Below are positions 1-8,248 of a stretch of 64,000 nucleotides of DNA, one piece after another (within the stretch, counting starts at the first letter, position 1; each line of letters begins with the position of its first letter). The DNA lies in contig CAJVZD010000013.1 in assembly GCA_913019905.1 (NCBI GenBank), forward strand, positions 1 to 64,000, given 5' to 3'. Origin of the DNA: an uncultured Cellvibrionales bacterium. GTDB lineage: Bacteria; Pseudomonadota; Gammaproteobacteria; Pseudomonadales; Dasaniaceae. Both the position numbers and the translations under genes were made by a program. The notes beneath the pieces were generated by a model, which worked only from the letters and a program-made list of their open reading frames with translations, was not told the DNA's origin and did not search any database.

Positions 1-75
1 GAGGACTTGAACCTCCACGCCCCGAAGAGCACTAGCACCTGAAGCTAGCGTGTCTACCAATTTCACCACCTGGGC
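1..75 (-). tRNA. tRNA-Leu (anticodon CAG), 3' end cut by window edge
   Basis: Read on the minus strand, the sequence starts with GCCCAGGTGG and continues into a D-loop, an anticodon stem GCTAGC/GCTAGT enclosing the loop TTCAGGT (anticodon CAG), a long variable arm typical of leucine tRNAs, and a T-arm containing GGTTCAAGTCC. The 5' end is placed at position 75. The acceptor 3' strand and CCA lie beyond position 1, so the gene is partial only because of the window boundary. Confidence 0.93.
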
Positions 76-142
76 AGCAAGATCGAAGCCTGAAAGCTCC
101 GATGCTGAGGCGCGCAATTTAACGGCCGGTCTTACAATTGTC

Positions 143-190
143 AATAAAAAGCTAAGGCGTGTGACATTATTAATCTTAACGTCATACGCC
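143..190 (-). terminator. Terminator downstream of the acyl-CoA dehydrogenase pair
   Basis: On the minus strand, GGCGTATGAC (190-181) pairs with GTCACACGCC (165-156) through ten base pairs, one of them G-U, around a 15-nt loop. It is followed by TTAGCTTTTTATT. It lies 8 nt past the stop of the 198-1334 gene and fits an intrinsic terminator for that two-gene unit, keeping it apart from the tRNA-Leu gene. Confidence 0.75.
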
Positions 191-197
191 CGCGGTC

Positions 198-1334
198 TTA
201 GAAATCCAGCGTTTTAGCATAGCGATTGCGGTGATAAGCCTGATTGCCAAAGGCGGCTTCTATTACACGCGCACGTTTTAGATAAAATCCTGCATCAAAT
301 TCATCGGTCATGCCGATGCCGCCGTGAATTTGTATTAGTTGATTAGACATTTCATGCAAGAAATCACCGGCTCTGCATTTCGATAAACTACACATTTGGG
401 CGATGTTGTTATCGCCCTCATCAATCGCTTGTAAGGCCGCTTCAACACAGGAGCGTGCCAGCTCCATCGATGTGAATAATCCTGCGGCGCGATGACCCAA
501 GGCCTGGAACGAACCGATGACTTTACCGAACTGTACGCGAGTTTTTAGGTATTCCAGGGTCATGTCAAAAGCTTGTGCTGAGGTTCCCAGCATCTCGGCT
601 GCTAGTCCTGCGCGGGCGCGGTCCAGTGTCTCTTCTAAAATCGGGTACGCTTTGTCAATGTCACCGAGTGCTTCTGTCGCCGCGACCTCGACACCGTCAA
701 AATGCACATTGGCATAGCCCCGGCTGTCTATTGTGCTTATGCCTTCGCGGCTAATACCGGCGCTATTGGCAGGCACCAGAAATAAGCTGATGCCATCGGT
801 ATCGCCAATATTGCCGCTGGTGCGCGCGGAAACGATAAAGGTTGTCGCGGCCATGCCTTCGTGGACGAAGGTTTTTTGGCCGGTCAGGGTAAAGCCGGCA
901 GCCGTTTTTTCCGCTTGAAGCGCTATTCGCTCTGGAGCGTGACGGGGACCTTCGTCGACAGCCAGGGTTAACATTTCACTGCCGTCGACTACTTTTGGCA
1001 GGATGGTTTCTTTTTGGGCGTTGTTGCCACCCAACAATATTGCCGAGGTTCCCGCTAAAGCTGAGGCAAACAATGGAGAGGCCACGAGTTGTCTGCCAAG
1101 TTCTTCTTGTAGCAGGCCAAAAGTAAGATAACCTAAATCGGAACCGCCATATTGTTCCGGGACGAGAATGCCAGTCCAGCCTAAGTCGATCATGGCTGTC
1201 CATGTGTCGGCAAAGAAATGGTTGGTCACTTTGTTGTCGCGCATTTCACGAAATTTTTGAACGGGAGATTGTTCGGTGGCCCATGCTTTTGCCTGGTCCC
1301 GAATCATTGATTGTTCTTCTGTTAGAGCTGCCAT
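198..1334 (-). CDS. Acyl-CoA dehydrogenase family protein (short partner, 378 aa)
   Basis: FAD-dependent acyl-CoA dehydrogenase, a family that introduces the alpha,beta double bond in an acyl-CoA thioester. The N-terminal helical domain (about 1-110), middle beta domain (about 120-220) and C-terminal helical domain are recognisable. The last contains VQFGKVIGSFQALGHRAA and the flavin-contacting IHGGIGMTDEFDAG. The usual C-terminal YEGT/YGGT signature is absent, unlike in the upstream neighbour. It starts 8 nt after that neighbour's stop, so the two are certainly co-transcribed. Such adjacent, dissimilar ACAD pairs are known as heteromers in sterol and bile-acid side-chain degradation (mycobacterial FadE28-FadE29 type). 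The pairing here is inferred and the substrate cannot be read from sequence. Confidence 0.87.
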   Translation of the reverse strand: MAALTEEQSMIRDQAKAWATEQSPVQKFREMRDNKVTNHFFADTWTAMIDLGWTGILVPEQYGGSDLGYLTFGLLQEELGRQLVASPLFASALAGTSAILLGGNNAQKETILPKVVDGSEMLTLAVDEGPRHAPERIALQAEKTAAGFTLTGQKTFVHEGMAATTFIVSARTSGNIGDTDGISLFLVPANSAGISREGISTIDSRGYANVHFDGVEVAATEALGDIDKAYPILEETLDRARAGLAAEMLGTSAQAFDMTLEYLKTRVQFGKVIGSFQALGHRAAGLFTSMELARSCVEAALQAIDEGDNNIAQMCSLSKCRAGDFLHEMSNQLIQIHGGIGMTDEFDAGFYLKRARVIEAAFGNQAYHRNRYAKTLDF

Positions 1335-1342
1335 GATATCTC

Positions 1343-2542
1343 TTATCCTTGTTGTGTTGTCTCAGGGAGTCCGAGAATGTTTTTAGAAATAATGTTGTTT
1401 TGTACTTCAAATGAGCCGCCGTAAATCGATATGGCTTTACCCGCCAGCCATTCGCGGACATTGCTGAGTTCACCTTCGGTAAAATTATCGCCTTCCCAGC
1501 CCAGGCCTTGGTTACCCATAAACTCCAGCTTTAGTTCGACCTTGGTTTGAGCAACTTTTGTCGCTGAGTTTTTTAGGATCGACGCGGCAGCGCTGACCTC
1601 GACTTTACCTTTTGCTTCGGCAGTAATACGTTTGATGGTGAGGCGGTGGGCGTCCGCATCCATCAGATGATCTGCCAGGCGCAAGCGCAGATCGGGGTCC
1701 GCAAGGGCTCCGTTGTCATCGGTGCCGACATATTCTTTGGCCAGATCTTGCAATGGTGCTGATTTGCTCGGTCTACCGGCAACGGTCTGGCTTTGCCGTT
1801 CGTGTTGTAGCAAGCGTTTTACAACGCTCCAGCCTTCGTTGAGATTGCCCAATAAGTCGCCGCTGTCTGCTTTTGCTTCGGTGAAGAAAGTTTCACAAAA
1901 AGGCGATGCGCCCGCTATCAAGGGAATCGGTTTGGTGGTGACGCCTGGTTGGTCCATCGTAAGCATTAAGAAACTAATACCGTCGCGTTTTTTGGCGCTA
2001 GAGTCGGTGCGTACTAGCGCGCCACACCAATGAGAAATGTCGGCACTGGAAGTCCATATTTTTTGACCATTGATAACGAAGCAGTCACCGTCTTTTTTGG
2101 CTTTGGTTGTTAGCGACGCAAGGTCGGAGCCAGCATTAGGCTCAGATAAACCAAGACACCAGCGTACCTTACCACTCGCGATACCGGGCAGGTGACGTTG
2201 CTTCTGGTCGTCGGTGCCGTATTCCAATATGGTTGGGCCGACCATTGTTACGCCCATAATGGCCATGTTAGGAATGGGATTAAATGCATTGATCTTGAGC
2301 ATTTCATCGTTAATTACTTTGGCTTCGGGGTGCGTCAATCCTGCGCCGCCATATTCTTTTGGCCAGGTAGGTGCTCCCCAGCCTTGGCCTGCGAGTCGGT
2401 CGCGCCAGGTGACTAAATCTTCACCGAGGTTGGTGTCGCCCTCTGTTGTGGTTGTCTTTCCGGCTAACGATGTAGGGAAATTGGCGTGGAGCCAGGTTTT
2501 TACCGTAGCGCGAAATTCCTCGAGCTCAGCTTTGTTTGTCAT
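1343..2542 (-). CDS. Acyl-CoA dehydrogenase family protein (long partner, 399 aa)
   Basis: Second FAD-dependent acyl-CoA dehydrogenase and first gene of the pair. Visible elements are the substrate/flavin segment WCLGLSEPNAGSDLASL near residue 130, the FAD-binding QKIWTSSADISHW, and the C-terminal signature GKAISIYGGSFEVQNNII preceding NILGLP. The C-terminal signature is intact here and lacking in the downstream partner, which fits two complementary subunits. The start ATG is preceded by a strong GGAGG (2548-2552, read on the minus strand). It is divergent from rnr across a 435-bp gap. Fatty-acid, sterol or terpenoid acyl-CoA substrates are all possible. Confidence 0.88.
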   Translation of the reverse strand: MTNKAELEEFRATVKTWLHANFPTSLAGKTTTTEGDTNLGEDLVTWRDRLAGQGWGAPTWPKEYGGAGLTHPEAKVINDEMLKINAFNPIPNMAIMGVTMVGPTILEYGTDDQKQRHLPGIASGKVRWCLGLSEPNAGSDLASLTTKAKKDGDCFVINGQKIWTSSADISHWCGALVRTDSSAKKRDGISFLMLTMDQPGVTTKPIPLIAGASPFCETFFTEAKADSGDLLGNLNEGWSVVKRLLQHERQSQTVAGRPSKSAPLQDLAKEYVGTDDNGALADPDLRLRLADHLMDADAHRLTIKRITAEAKGKVEVSAAASILKNSATKVAQTKVELKLEFMGNQGLGWEGDNFTEGELSNVREWLAGKAISIYGGSFEVQNNIISKNILGLPETTQQG

Positions 2543-2977
2543 TATTGCCTCCGCAGACGGGTATTTTCTAGAATCAAAACAGCTAGCATAACCTAATGTC
2601 TGTCAAGACTAAACGTTTCCTGTTGAATAGCCTTGTACTGCTGAGGCGAGTGGTGCGATGTTGCGTTCGGTCATTTATATCGGGAAGGGTCAAGTAGTCT
2701 GAGGGCTGAAATGCTATTGCGTAGGTTAACATTAATCGAAAGATTTTCTCGTTCTGATGTATAGTGTTGTTTCATTTCAAAAATTTGGCTGCGTTTAATT
2801 GTGGTCCTGTCGTACCGGCCGCTTGTTGGTGAGTGATTTAGCGCTTGTTAATGTAATGGCTAAGCATTGCTTTAATATGCCCAAACTATATTAGAAGCTA
2901 TAATAGAAGAGCTGGTAACGAATGTCGTTCTCCGCTGTCAAATTTCTGGATTTTGTAATTAAGGATACTAATAATCA
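2543..2977. other. Divergent intergenic region between acyl-CoA dehydrogenases and rnr
   Basis: This 435-bp gap must hold promoters for both directions. On the plus strand a perfect TATAAT at 2899-2904 lies 74 nt upstream of the rnr start, without a convincing -35 box. On the minus strand a TTGACA lies near 2600 but has no well-spaced -10. I found no tRNA, riboswitch, tandem repeat or small gene here. Confidence 0.5.
2899..2904 (+). promoter_or_regulatory. -10-like element upstream of rnr
   Basis: A perfect TATAAT hexamer in an AT-rich stretch upstream of rnr. The hexamer 17 bp further upstream does not resemble TTGACA, so promoter strength is uncertain. The predicted 5' leader would be about 67 nt. 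Confidence 0.4.
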
Positions 2978-5494
2978 ATGGCCGATAGCCCAATTGAAGA
3001 TCCTCATGCTAAGCGTGAGTCTGAAAAATACCAGCAACCTATTCCCAGTCGCGAGTACATTCTTGATTTTTTAGCAAAAGCTGAAGGTCCGCTAAACCGT
3101 GGACAGCTTACCAAGGCGTTGGCGCTGAAAGACTATCAGGATGTCGAGGCGTTGCGGCGTCGACTGAGAGCTATGGAGCGTGATGGCCAGCTGCTACGCA
3201 ACCGCAAGGGGGCCTACGGATTGGTTGAGAAGATGGATCTCGTGCCGGGGCGTGTGCAGGCACATCGCGATGGCTATGGCTTTGTTATTCCCGCTGAAGG
3301 GGGAGAAGATCTCTATTTAAATAGTCGTCAGATGCACACCGTATTTGACGGCGATGAGGTCCTGTGTCGCAGTGCCGGTTATGATCGTCGGGGTAAACGT
3401 GAAGGAGTCATCGTAGAGGTTCTGGCGCGCAATACGAAACAATTGGTTGGACGCATTTTTGACGAGAACGGGGTGGTTCACGTCGCACCGGATAATACGC
3501 GAATTAATCACGATATTATTATTCCGAGGGAATCTGTTAACGGTGCCCAGGTTGGTCAATATGTGATGGTAGAAATTGTTGGCCAGCCGGGATGGCGTTC
3601 ACCTCCCACAGGTCGAATTGTCGATATACTGGGTGATCATATGGCGCCGGGTATGGAAATTGATGTTGCTATTCGCGCACATTCTATTCCTCACGAATGG
3701 CCTGATGCGTTGGTTCGGGAGGCGCAGGCTCTAGCGGCGGAGCCCTTAGAAGAAGATAAGCTGCATCGAGTAGATTTACGTAAACTTCCCTTTGTAACCA
3801 TTGACGGAGAAGACGCTAGAGATTTCGACGATGCGGTTTATTGTGAAGCTAAGCTGTTGGGCGGGTGGCGTCTGTGGGTCGCCATTGCAGATGTATCCCA
3901 CTATGTTCAGGTTGGAAGTGCGCTCGATCAAGAGGCAACGTTACGGGGCAACTCGGTCTATTTTCCAGAGCGTGTGGTGCCCATGTTGCCAGAAGCGCTG
4001 TCCAATGGTCTGTGCTCTTTAAAGCCGGAAGTTGACCGTCTCTGCATGGTCTGTGAAATGACGATTAGTGCTGCGGGAAAAATCACCGGCTATAAGTTTT
4101 TTGAAGGCGTGATGTACTCCCATGCGCGGCTGACGTATACCAAAGTCGGTGCAATGCTGGATAGTGGTCATGAGGAACACAAAAGTTTACGAAAACAATA
4201 TAAATCCGTGCTTAAGGATATTAAGCAGCTCCATAGTCTGTATAAAGTATTGCGTAAGGCTCGTGCCCAGCGCGGCGCCATTGATTTTGAAACTACGGAA
4301 ACCAGAATTGTATTTGGCGGCGACAGAAAGATCGAAACAATTATTCCTGTGGTAAGAAACGATGCCCACAAGATTATTGAAGAGTGTATGCTCGCGGCGA
4401 ACGTTGCGGCGGCCAAGTTTCTGGAAAAACATAACTTGCCTGCTCTTTTTCGTGTTCACGAAGGGCCTACCGAAGAAAAGTTGGGGAACCTACGAAAATT
4501 TCTCGGGGAATTGGGGTTGGATCTAACTGGCGGAGTAAAGCCGAGCCCCAGTGATTACCAAACTTTACTGGCTCAGCTTGATGGTCGTGCCGACGCTCAT
4601 ATAATTCAGACAATGCTGTTGCGCTCTCTTCGCCAAGCGGTGTATCAGCCAGAAAATCTCGGTCACTTCGGCCTCCATTATAAAGCTTATGGCCATTTCA
4701 CGTCGCCAATTCGCCGCTATCCTGACTTGTTAGTACATCGTGCAATCCGACACGTGGTGCGGAGCGAAATAAATAGCAAGCAAGTTAAGCGTGTCAGTGG
4801 GTCGAGCCTGTTGGATAAAAAGACCATCTATCCTTACGAAATGGCGGATATGTTAGTGTTGGGAGAGCAGTGTTCTATGACCGAGCGCCGCGCTGACGAT
4901 GCGACCAGGGATGTAGTCGCCTGGCTAAAGTGTGAGTACTTATTGGATCGCGTCGGCGAAACGTTCCCAGGTGTGATTACGGCCGTAACCGGATTTGGGT
5001 TGTTTGTTGAGCTCGTCGACGTTTTCGTGGAAGGACTTGTTCATGTCAGTTCGCTAGCAAGCGATTATTATCATTTTGATCCAGTGAAACAACGGTTGGT
5101 GGGTGAACGCTCGGCCGCTAGTTTTCAGTTGGGTGATTCCGTTGTTGTGCAAGTTTTGCGAGTGAGCTTGGACGACAAGAAAATTGATCTGGAGTTAGTG
5201 GAAGGTGCGTCGAGAGCGAAACGCCGGGCACTAAAAGCGAACAAGACCAAGGAAAAAACTACAGCTAAGAAACCGGCTGATAAAAAAAAGCAGGGCGAAA
5301 GCCCTGCAAAAAAAGCTAAAGTCAAAAAAAGTAGTGTGGGCAGTAACGCGGGGAAAAACACCGCGAAAAAAGCCTCAAATAAAACAACTAGCGCCAAGCC
5401 AAAGGTGAAAATAAAAAGTAAGGTCAAATCTCAGCCGAAAGCTAAAGCACCGGCTGACGGCAATAACGGCGTGCGAAAAAGAAAGCGTAAATAA
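2978..5494 (+). CDS. rnr: Ribonuclease R
   Basis: Processive 3'-5' exoribonuclease that degrades structured RNA, takes part in rRNA quality control and acts with tmRNA. In order there are an N-terminal helix-turn-helix-like segment (about 25-85), cold-shock/OB domains (about 85-250), the RNB catalytic domain with IDGEDARDFDDAV (275-287, metal-binding Asp 276, 282, 284 and 285), an S1 domain starting around residue 665 (GVITAVTGFGLFVEL), and a Lys-rich, low-complexity tail of roughly 100 residues. At 838 aa it is close to the E. coli enzyme (813 aa), the extra length being mostly tail. AAGGA lies 12 nt before the ATG. rlmB follows 33 nt downstream, the same order as in E. coli. Confidence 0.97.
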   Translation: MADSPIEDPHAKRESEKYQQPIPSREYILDFLAKAEGPLNRGQLTKALALKDYQDVEALRRRLRAMERDGQLLRNRKGAYGLVEKMDLVPGRVQAHRDGYGFVIPAEGGEDLYLNSRQMHTVFDGDEVLCRSAGYDRRGKREGVIVEVLARNTKQLVGRIFDENGVVHVAPDNTRINHDIIIPRESVNGAQVGQYVMVEIVGQPGWRSPPTGRIVDILGDHMAPGMEIDVAIRAHSIPHEWPDALVREAQALAAEPLEEDKLHRVDLRKLPFVTIDGEDARDFDDAVYCEAKLLGGWRLWVAIADVSHYVQVGSALDQEATLRGNSVYFPERVVPMLPEALSNGLCSLKPEVDRLCMVCEMTISAAGKITGYKFFEGVMYSHARLTYTKVGAMLDSGHEEHKSLRKQYKSVLKDIKQLHSLYKVLRKARAQRGAIDFETTETRIVFGGDRKIETIIPVVRNDAHKIIEECMLAANVAAAKFLEKHNLPALFRVHEGPTEEKLGNLRKFLGELGLDLTGGVKPSPSDYQTLLAQLDGRADAHIIQTMLLRSLRQAVYQPENLGHFGLHYKAYGHFTSPIRRYPDLLVHRAIRHVVRSEINSKQVKRVSGSSLLDKKTIYPYEMADMLVLGEQCSMTERRADDATRDVVAWLKCEYLLDRVGETFPGVITAVTGFGLFVELVDVFVEGLVHVSSLASDYYHFDPVKQRLVGERSAASFQLGDSVVVQVLRVSLDDKKIDLELVEGASRAKRRALKANKTKEKTTAKKPADKKKQGESPAKKAKVKKSSVGSNAGKNTAKKASNKTTSAKPKVKIKSKVKSQPKAKAPADGNNGVRKRKRK

Positions 5495-5527
5495 GACTTC
5501 CTGTTAAATTTTAGAGTGATTGATTGA

Positions 5528-6286
5528 GTGAGTGATAAACACTGGATTTTTGGTATACATGCGGTCGACGCTTTATTGCAACGTCAGCCCAATCAAATTG
5601 AAGAATTATGGTTGCAGCAAGGGCGAAATGACCAGCGTATGCAGTCGGTTCAGCAGCACGCTGAAAAACTAGGCATTCATTGTAAGATCCTGACGAGGGA
5701 GGAGCTTGATAAACAAGTTGATGGTCGTCATCAGGGTGTTCTTGCTCTGTGCAAGCCCGCACAAGTCTTACGCGACCGCGACTTGACAATATTAATGGAT
5801 AATCTCTTGGGCGATACGAGCAGTGAGCGTCAGCCGCTATTTTTGATTCTCGACGGAATAACCGACCCACATAATCTCGGCGCCTGTTTGCGGACCGCTG
5901 ATGCAGCGGGTGTTGACGCAGTTATTGCGCCAAAAGATAATTCGGCCTCTTTGAATGCTACGGTCAGAAAAGTAGCATGCGGTGCCGCTGAATCCGTTCC
6001 CTTTATTCAAGTGACTAATTTAGCCAGAACCATGAAAGATATTCAGCAGCGGGGAATCTGGATTACCGGTACAACAGGAAACTCTGACGACAGTATTTTT
6101 GACGCGGATTTGAAAGGTCCGCTAGCGATCGTTATGGGGGCCGAAGGTAAAGGCATGCGGCGTTTAACGACAGAGAACTGCGATTATCTAGTAAAACTGC
6201 CGATGGCCGGCAGTGTCAGCAGTTTGAATGTATCGGTGGCTACCGGGGTGTGTTTGTTTGAGGTGGTCAGGCAGCGAGAAAGTTGA
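5528..6286 (+). CDS. rlmB: 23S rRNA (guanosine-2'-O)-methyltransferase RlmB
   Basis: SpoU-family (SPOUT) methyltransferase for 2'-O-methylation of G2251 in the 23S rRNA P-loop. The N-terminal substrate-binding domain (about 1-75, beginning IFGIHAVDALLQ) is followed by the knotted catalytic domain. The SpoU motifs are visible: ILDGITDPHNLGACLRTA (motif 1), IVMGAEGKGMRRL (motif 2) and LPMAGSVSSLNVSVA (motif 3). Length of 252 aa matches the family. Translation starts at GTG 5528; the Shine-Dalgarno is weak, and coupling to rnr 33 nt upstream is likely. Confidence 0.95.
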   Translation: MSDKHWIFGIHAVDALLQRQPNQIEELWLQQGRNDQRMQSVQQHAEKLGIHCKILTREELDKQVDGRHQGVLALCKPAQVLRDRDLTILMDNLLGDTSSERQPLFLILDGITDPHNLGACLRTADAAGVDAVIAPKDNSASLNATVRKVACGAAESVPFIQVTNLARTMKDIQQRGIWITGTTGNSDDSIFDADLKGPLAIVMGAEGKGMRRLTTENCDYLVKLPMAGSVSSLNVSVATGVCLFEVVRQRES

Positions 6287-6290
6287 CTTG

Positions 6291-6309
6291 CAAAATGATT
6301 GTCATTTTC
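6291..6309. promoter_or_regulatory. Fur-box-like palindrome
   Basis: The 19-mer CAAAATGATTGTCATTTTC matches the classical Fur consensus GATAATGATAATCATTATC at 14 of 19 positions. It has perfect 7-bp arms (AAAATGA/TCATTTT) around TTG. It lies just after the rlmB stop and about 98 nt upstream of the dienelactone hydrolase start. The alternative reading is a weak AT-rich terminator for rnr-rlmB, because a T-rich run follows. Confidence 0.35.
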
Positions 6310-6406
6310 TTTTTTATCTCGATGTTTGTTCGATTACTTAACGTTTATGCCGAAACATTTTGATGTAAAAAACAAAAGCTTAACAGTTCTCCAATAAGGT
6401 ATGCCA

Positions 6407-7138
6407 ATGATTGAACAAGATGTAGATATAGCGACAAAAGACGGCGCAATGAATTGTTTTATTTCCTGTCCGGAAGAGGGTGGGCCTCATCCGCTCGTCA
6501 TTTTCGCAATGGACGCTCCCGGTAAGCGCGAGGAGCTGCATGATATGGCACGGCGAATTGCCAGTGTTGGTTATTATGTTGTGTTGCCAAATTTGTATTA
6601 CAGAAACGTTCGTGAATTTCATATGTATATGGAAGGTGTCACGAGAGAGTTAATGTTCGAACAAATGAATGCTTTAAGTAATGATCTGTTTTGTGAGGAC
6701 GTCCAATCTATTTTGGACTTTGTCGAAGACCGTGAGGAAGTTAGCAAGGGCCCCGCGGGTATCGTCGGTTACTGCATGAGTGGGCCATTTGCCGTGGCAG
6801 CCGCGGGGCGTTTTCGAGATAGGTTTAAGGCGGCGGCGTCTTTTCATGGTATTAAGTTAATCACTGAAGAGGCAGATTCTCCGCATTTGGCTGCAGAGAA
6901 AATGGACGGCGAATTGTATATTGGTTGCGCCGAAACAGACGCCTGGGCACCGCCGGAAATGATCAATGCACTCGACGAACATTTGAAAACGACATCCTGC
7001 AACTATCGAATTGAGTGGTATGCGGGAACAGAGCACGGGTTTGTTTTTCCCGGTCGTGGAGATATATACAGCAGAGACGCTGCTGAGCGCCATTGGGAGC
7101 GGCTTCATGGCTTGTTCGATCGAAACCTGAAGGTATAA
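6407..7138 (+). CDS. Dienelactone hydrolase family protein
   Basis: Alpha/beta-hydrolase of the dienelactone hydrolase family, cytoplasmic, with no signal peptide. The catalytic triad is visible: Cys123 in GIVGYCMSGPFAV, Asp178 in CAETDAWAPP and His210 in AGTEHGFVFPG. A cysteine nucleophile is diagnostic of the family. Of two possible ATGs (6401 and 6407), the second is 7 nt from AAGG (6396-6399) while the first is only 1 nt away, so 6407 is chosen (243 aa). No chlorocatechol or protocatechuate genes are nearby, so a role in aromatic lactone hydrolysis is not supported by context; many members have unknown ester or lactone substrates. Confidence 0.86.
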   Translation: MIEQDVDIATKDGAMNCFISCPEEGGPHPLVIFAMDAPGKREELHDMARRIASVGYYVVLPNLYYRNVREFHMYMEGVTRELMFEQMNALSNDLFCEDVQSILDFVEDREEVSKGPAGIVGYCMSGPFAVAAAGRFRDRFKAAASFHGIKLITEEADSPHLAAEKMDGELYIGCAETDAWAPPEMINALDEHLKTTSCNYRIEWYAGTEHGFVFPGRGDIYSRDAAERHWERLHGLFDRNLKV

Positions 7139-7509
7139 GGCGCGAGTGATGGTTTTGATGAATCAATGTGTTAGAGATGTTGCAGTTACTTTAGGGCTGG
7201 CGGGCCCTTGTACGCAGTTCCTCCTAAAATAAGATCTTTAACATCATTGGGTAGCATCGACCGGCGGCTTCAGCTGACATCAACCGGCTAGCCTCTTTTG
7301 TGTTCTCGTGTGTTCTCGCGGTATTTGCGCGGTGGTTGAGGGCTGCAGAGGTACTTTGGCCATTTATTCATCAAAACATCTTGCCTTTTTGCATGGCTTT
7401 CCCTAAACTGCGCGGCTCTGAAATCTCAGTGGGCTCATTTTTACAGGTTCCACTGGATACTCCTTGTTGTAAAGCTAACAGCTTACAACTTAACCCGTAA
7501 GGAGATGCT
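7139..7509 (+). other. rpsF upstream region (promoter and leader)
   Basis: This 371-bp gap precedes the S6/S18/L9 operon. It contains a small stem AGGGC/GCCCT around 7192-7208, a 10-bp direct duplication TGTTCTCG(T/C)G at 7301-7320, two ACCGGC copies about 30 bp apart near 7260-7290, and the strong hairpin described separately just before the rpsF ribosome-binding site. I could not assign a clear -35/-10 pair. Confidence 0.5.
7466..7489 (+). promoter_or_regulatory. Hairpin in the rpsF leader, candidate autoregulatory element
   Basis: GTTGTAAAGCT (7466-7476) pairs with AGCTTACAAC (7480-7489) through ten Watson-Crick pairs with one bulged A and a 3-nt AAC loop. It ends 10 nt before the rpsF AAGGAG. 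Bacterial rpsF leaders are known to carry an S6:S18-binding stem with a bulge. This stem is in the right place, but I cannot confirm that it matches that motif. Confidence 0.45.
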
Positions 7510-7947
7510 ATGCGTCATTACGAAATTATATTTATGGTCCACCCTGACCAATCCGAGCAAGTAGGCGGTATGGTCGAGCGTTACACGCAGTCTATCGAAA
7601 AAGATGGCGGTAAAATCCACCGTTTTGAAGACTGGGGGCGCCGTCAGTTAGCTTACCCTATCAATAAAATTCACAAAGCACACTATATCCTGATGAATGT
7701 AGAATCGACTCAGGATGCGATTGATGAATTGACTACCAATTTCCGTTTTAACGATGCCGTGATTCGTAATATGGTCATTCGTATGGATGATGCTGTTACT
7801 GCCGAATCACCAATTATGAAAGCCGAAAAAGAAAGCCGCGAGCGTCGCTCGAGTCGACCAGAGCGTCGCGATGAGCCAGCAGAAACTACTGAGACTGCGG
7901 CACCAGAAACTACTGCTGCAGCACCTGAAGCTTCTGGCGAAGAGTAA
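7510..7947 (+). CDS. rpsF: 30S ribosomal protein S6 (bS6)
   Basis: Primary rRNA-binding protein of the small-subunit platform, binding together with S18. It begins [17 protein letters not shown] and contains [16 protein letters not shown], both hallmark segments. The 145-aa chain has the compact ferredoxin-like fold in about residues 1-100. An Arg/Glu- then Ala/Thr/Glu-rich disordered tail follows, comparable to but different in composition from the Glu-rich tail of E. coli S6. AAGGAG lies a few nt before the ATG. First gene of rpsF-rpsR-DUF2232-rplI. Confidence 0.98.
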   Translation: MRHYEIIFMVHPDQSEQVGGMVERYTQSIEKDGGKIHRFEDWGRRQLAYPINKIHKAHYILMNVESTQDAIDELTTNFRFNDAVIRNMVIRMDDAVTAESPIMKAEKESRERRSSRPERRDEPAETTETAAPETTAAAPEASGEE

Positions 7948-7981
7948 TCGGCAAACACTAAATTGAATTAGGAGTAATCCC

Positions 7982-8209
7982 ATGGCACGTTTTTTCCGTC
8001 GTCGTAAGTTCTGCCGTTTTACCGCAGAAGGCGTTGACCAGATTGATTATAAAGATCTAGACACTTTAAAAGCCTATGTTTCTGAAACTGGCAAGATTGT
8101 ACCGAGCCGTATTACCGGTACAAAAGCTAAGTATCAGCGTCAATTGTCGTCGTGCATAAAGCGCGCGCGCTTTTTGGCTTTATTACCGTATACCGACCAG
8201 CACAAATAG
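7982..8209 (+). CDS. rpsR: 30S ribosomal protein S18 (bS18)
   Basis: Small basic protein that forms a heterodimer with S6 on the 30S platform. The 75-aa sequence has the typical start [13 protein letters not shown], the core [13 protein letters not shown] and the RNA-binding [21 protein letters not shown]. Length and content are standard. TAGGAG lies 7-10 nt before the ATG. It is 34 nt behind rpsF, so S6 and S18 are made together. Confidence 0.98.
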   Translation: MARFFRRRKFCRFTAEGVDQIDYKDLDTLKAYVSETGKIVPSRITGTKAKYQRQLSSCIKRARFLALLPYTDQHK

Positions 8210-8248
8210 GTCGCTATTCAGTATCATTATTAATATCCGGTAATTCTC

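Noticed and set aside
5125-5427. Antisense hydrophobic frame over the rnr tail
   Set aside because: It is the mirror of the Lys/Ala-rich tail of RNase R and has no start signals of its own.
7300-7500. Small protein-coding gene upstream of rpsF
   Set aside because: The 66-codon frame has no ribosome-binding site, unlikely composition, and overlaps the rpsF leader hairpin.
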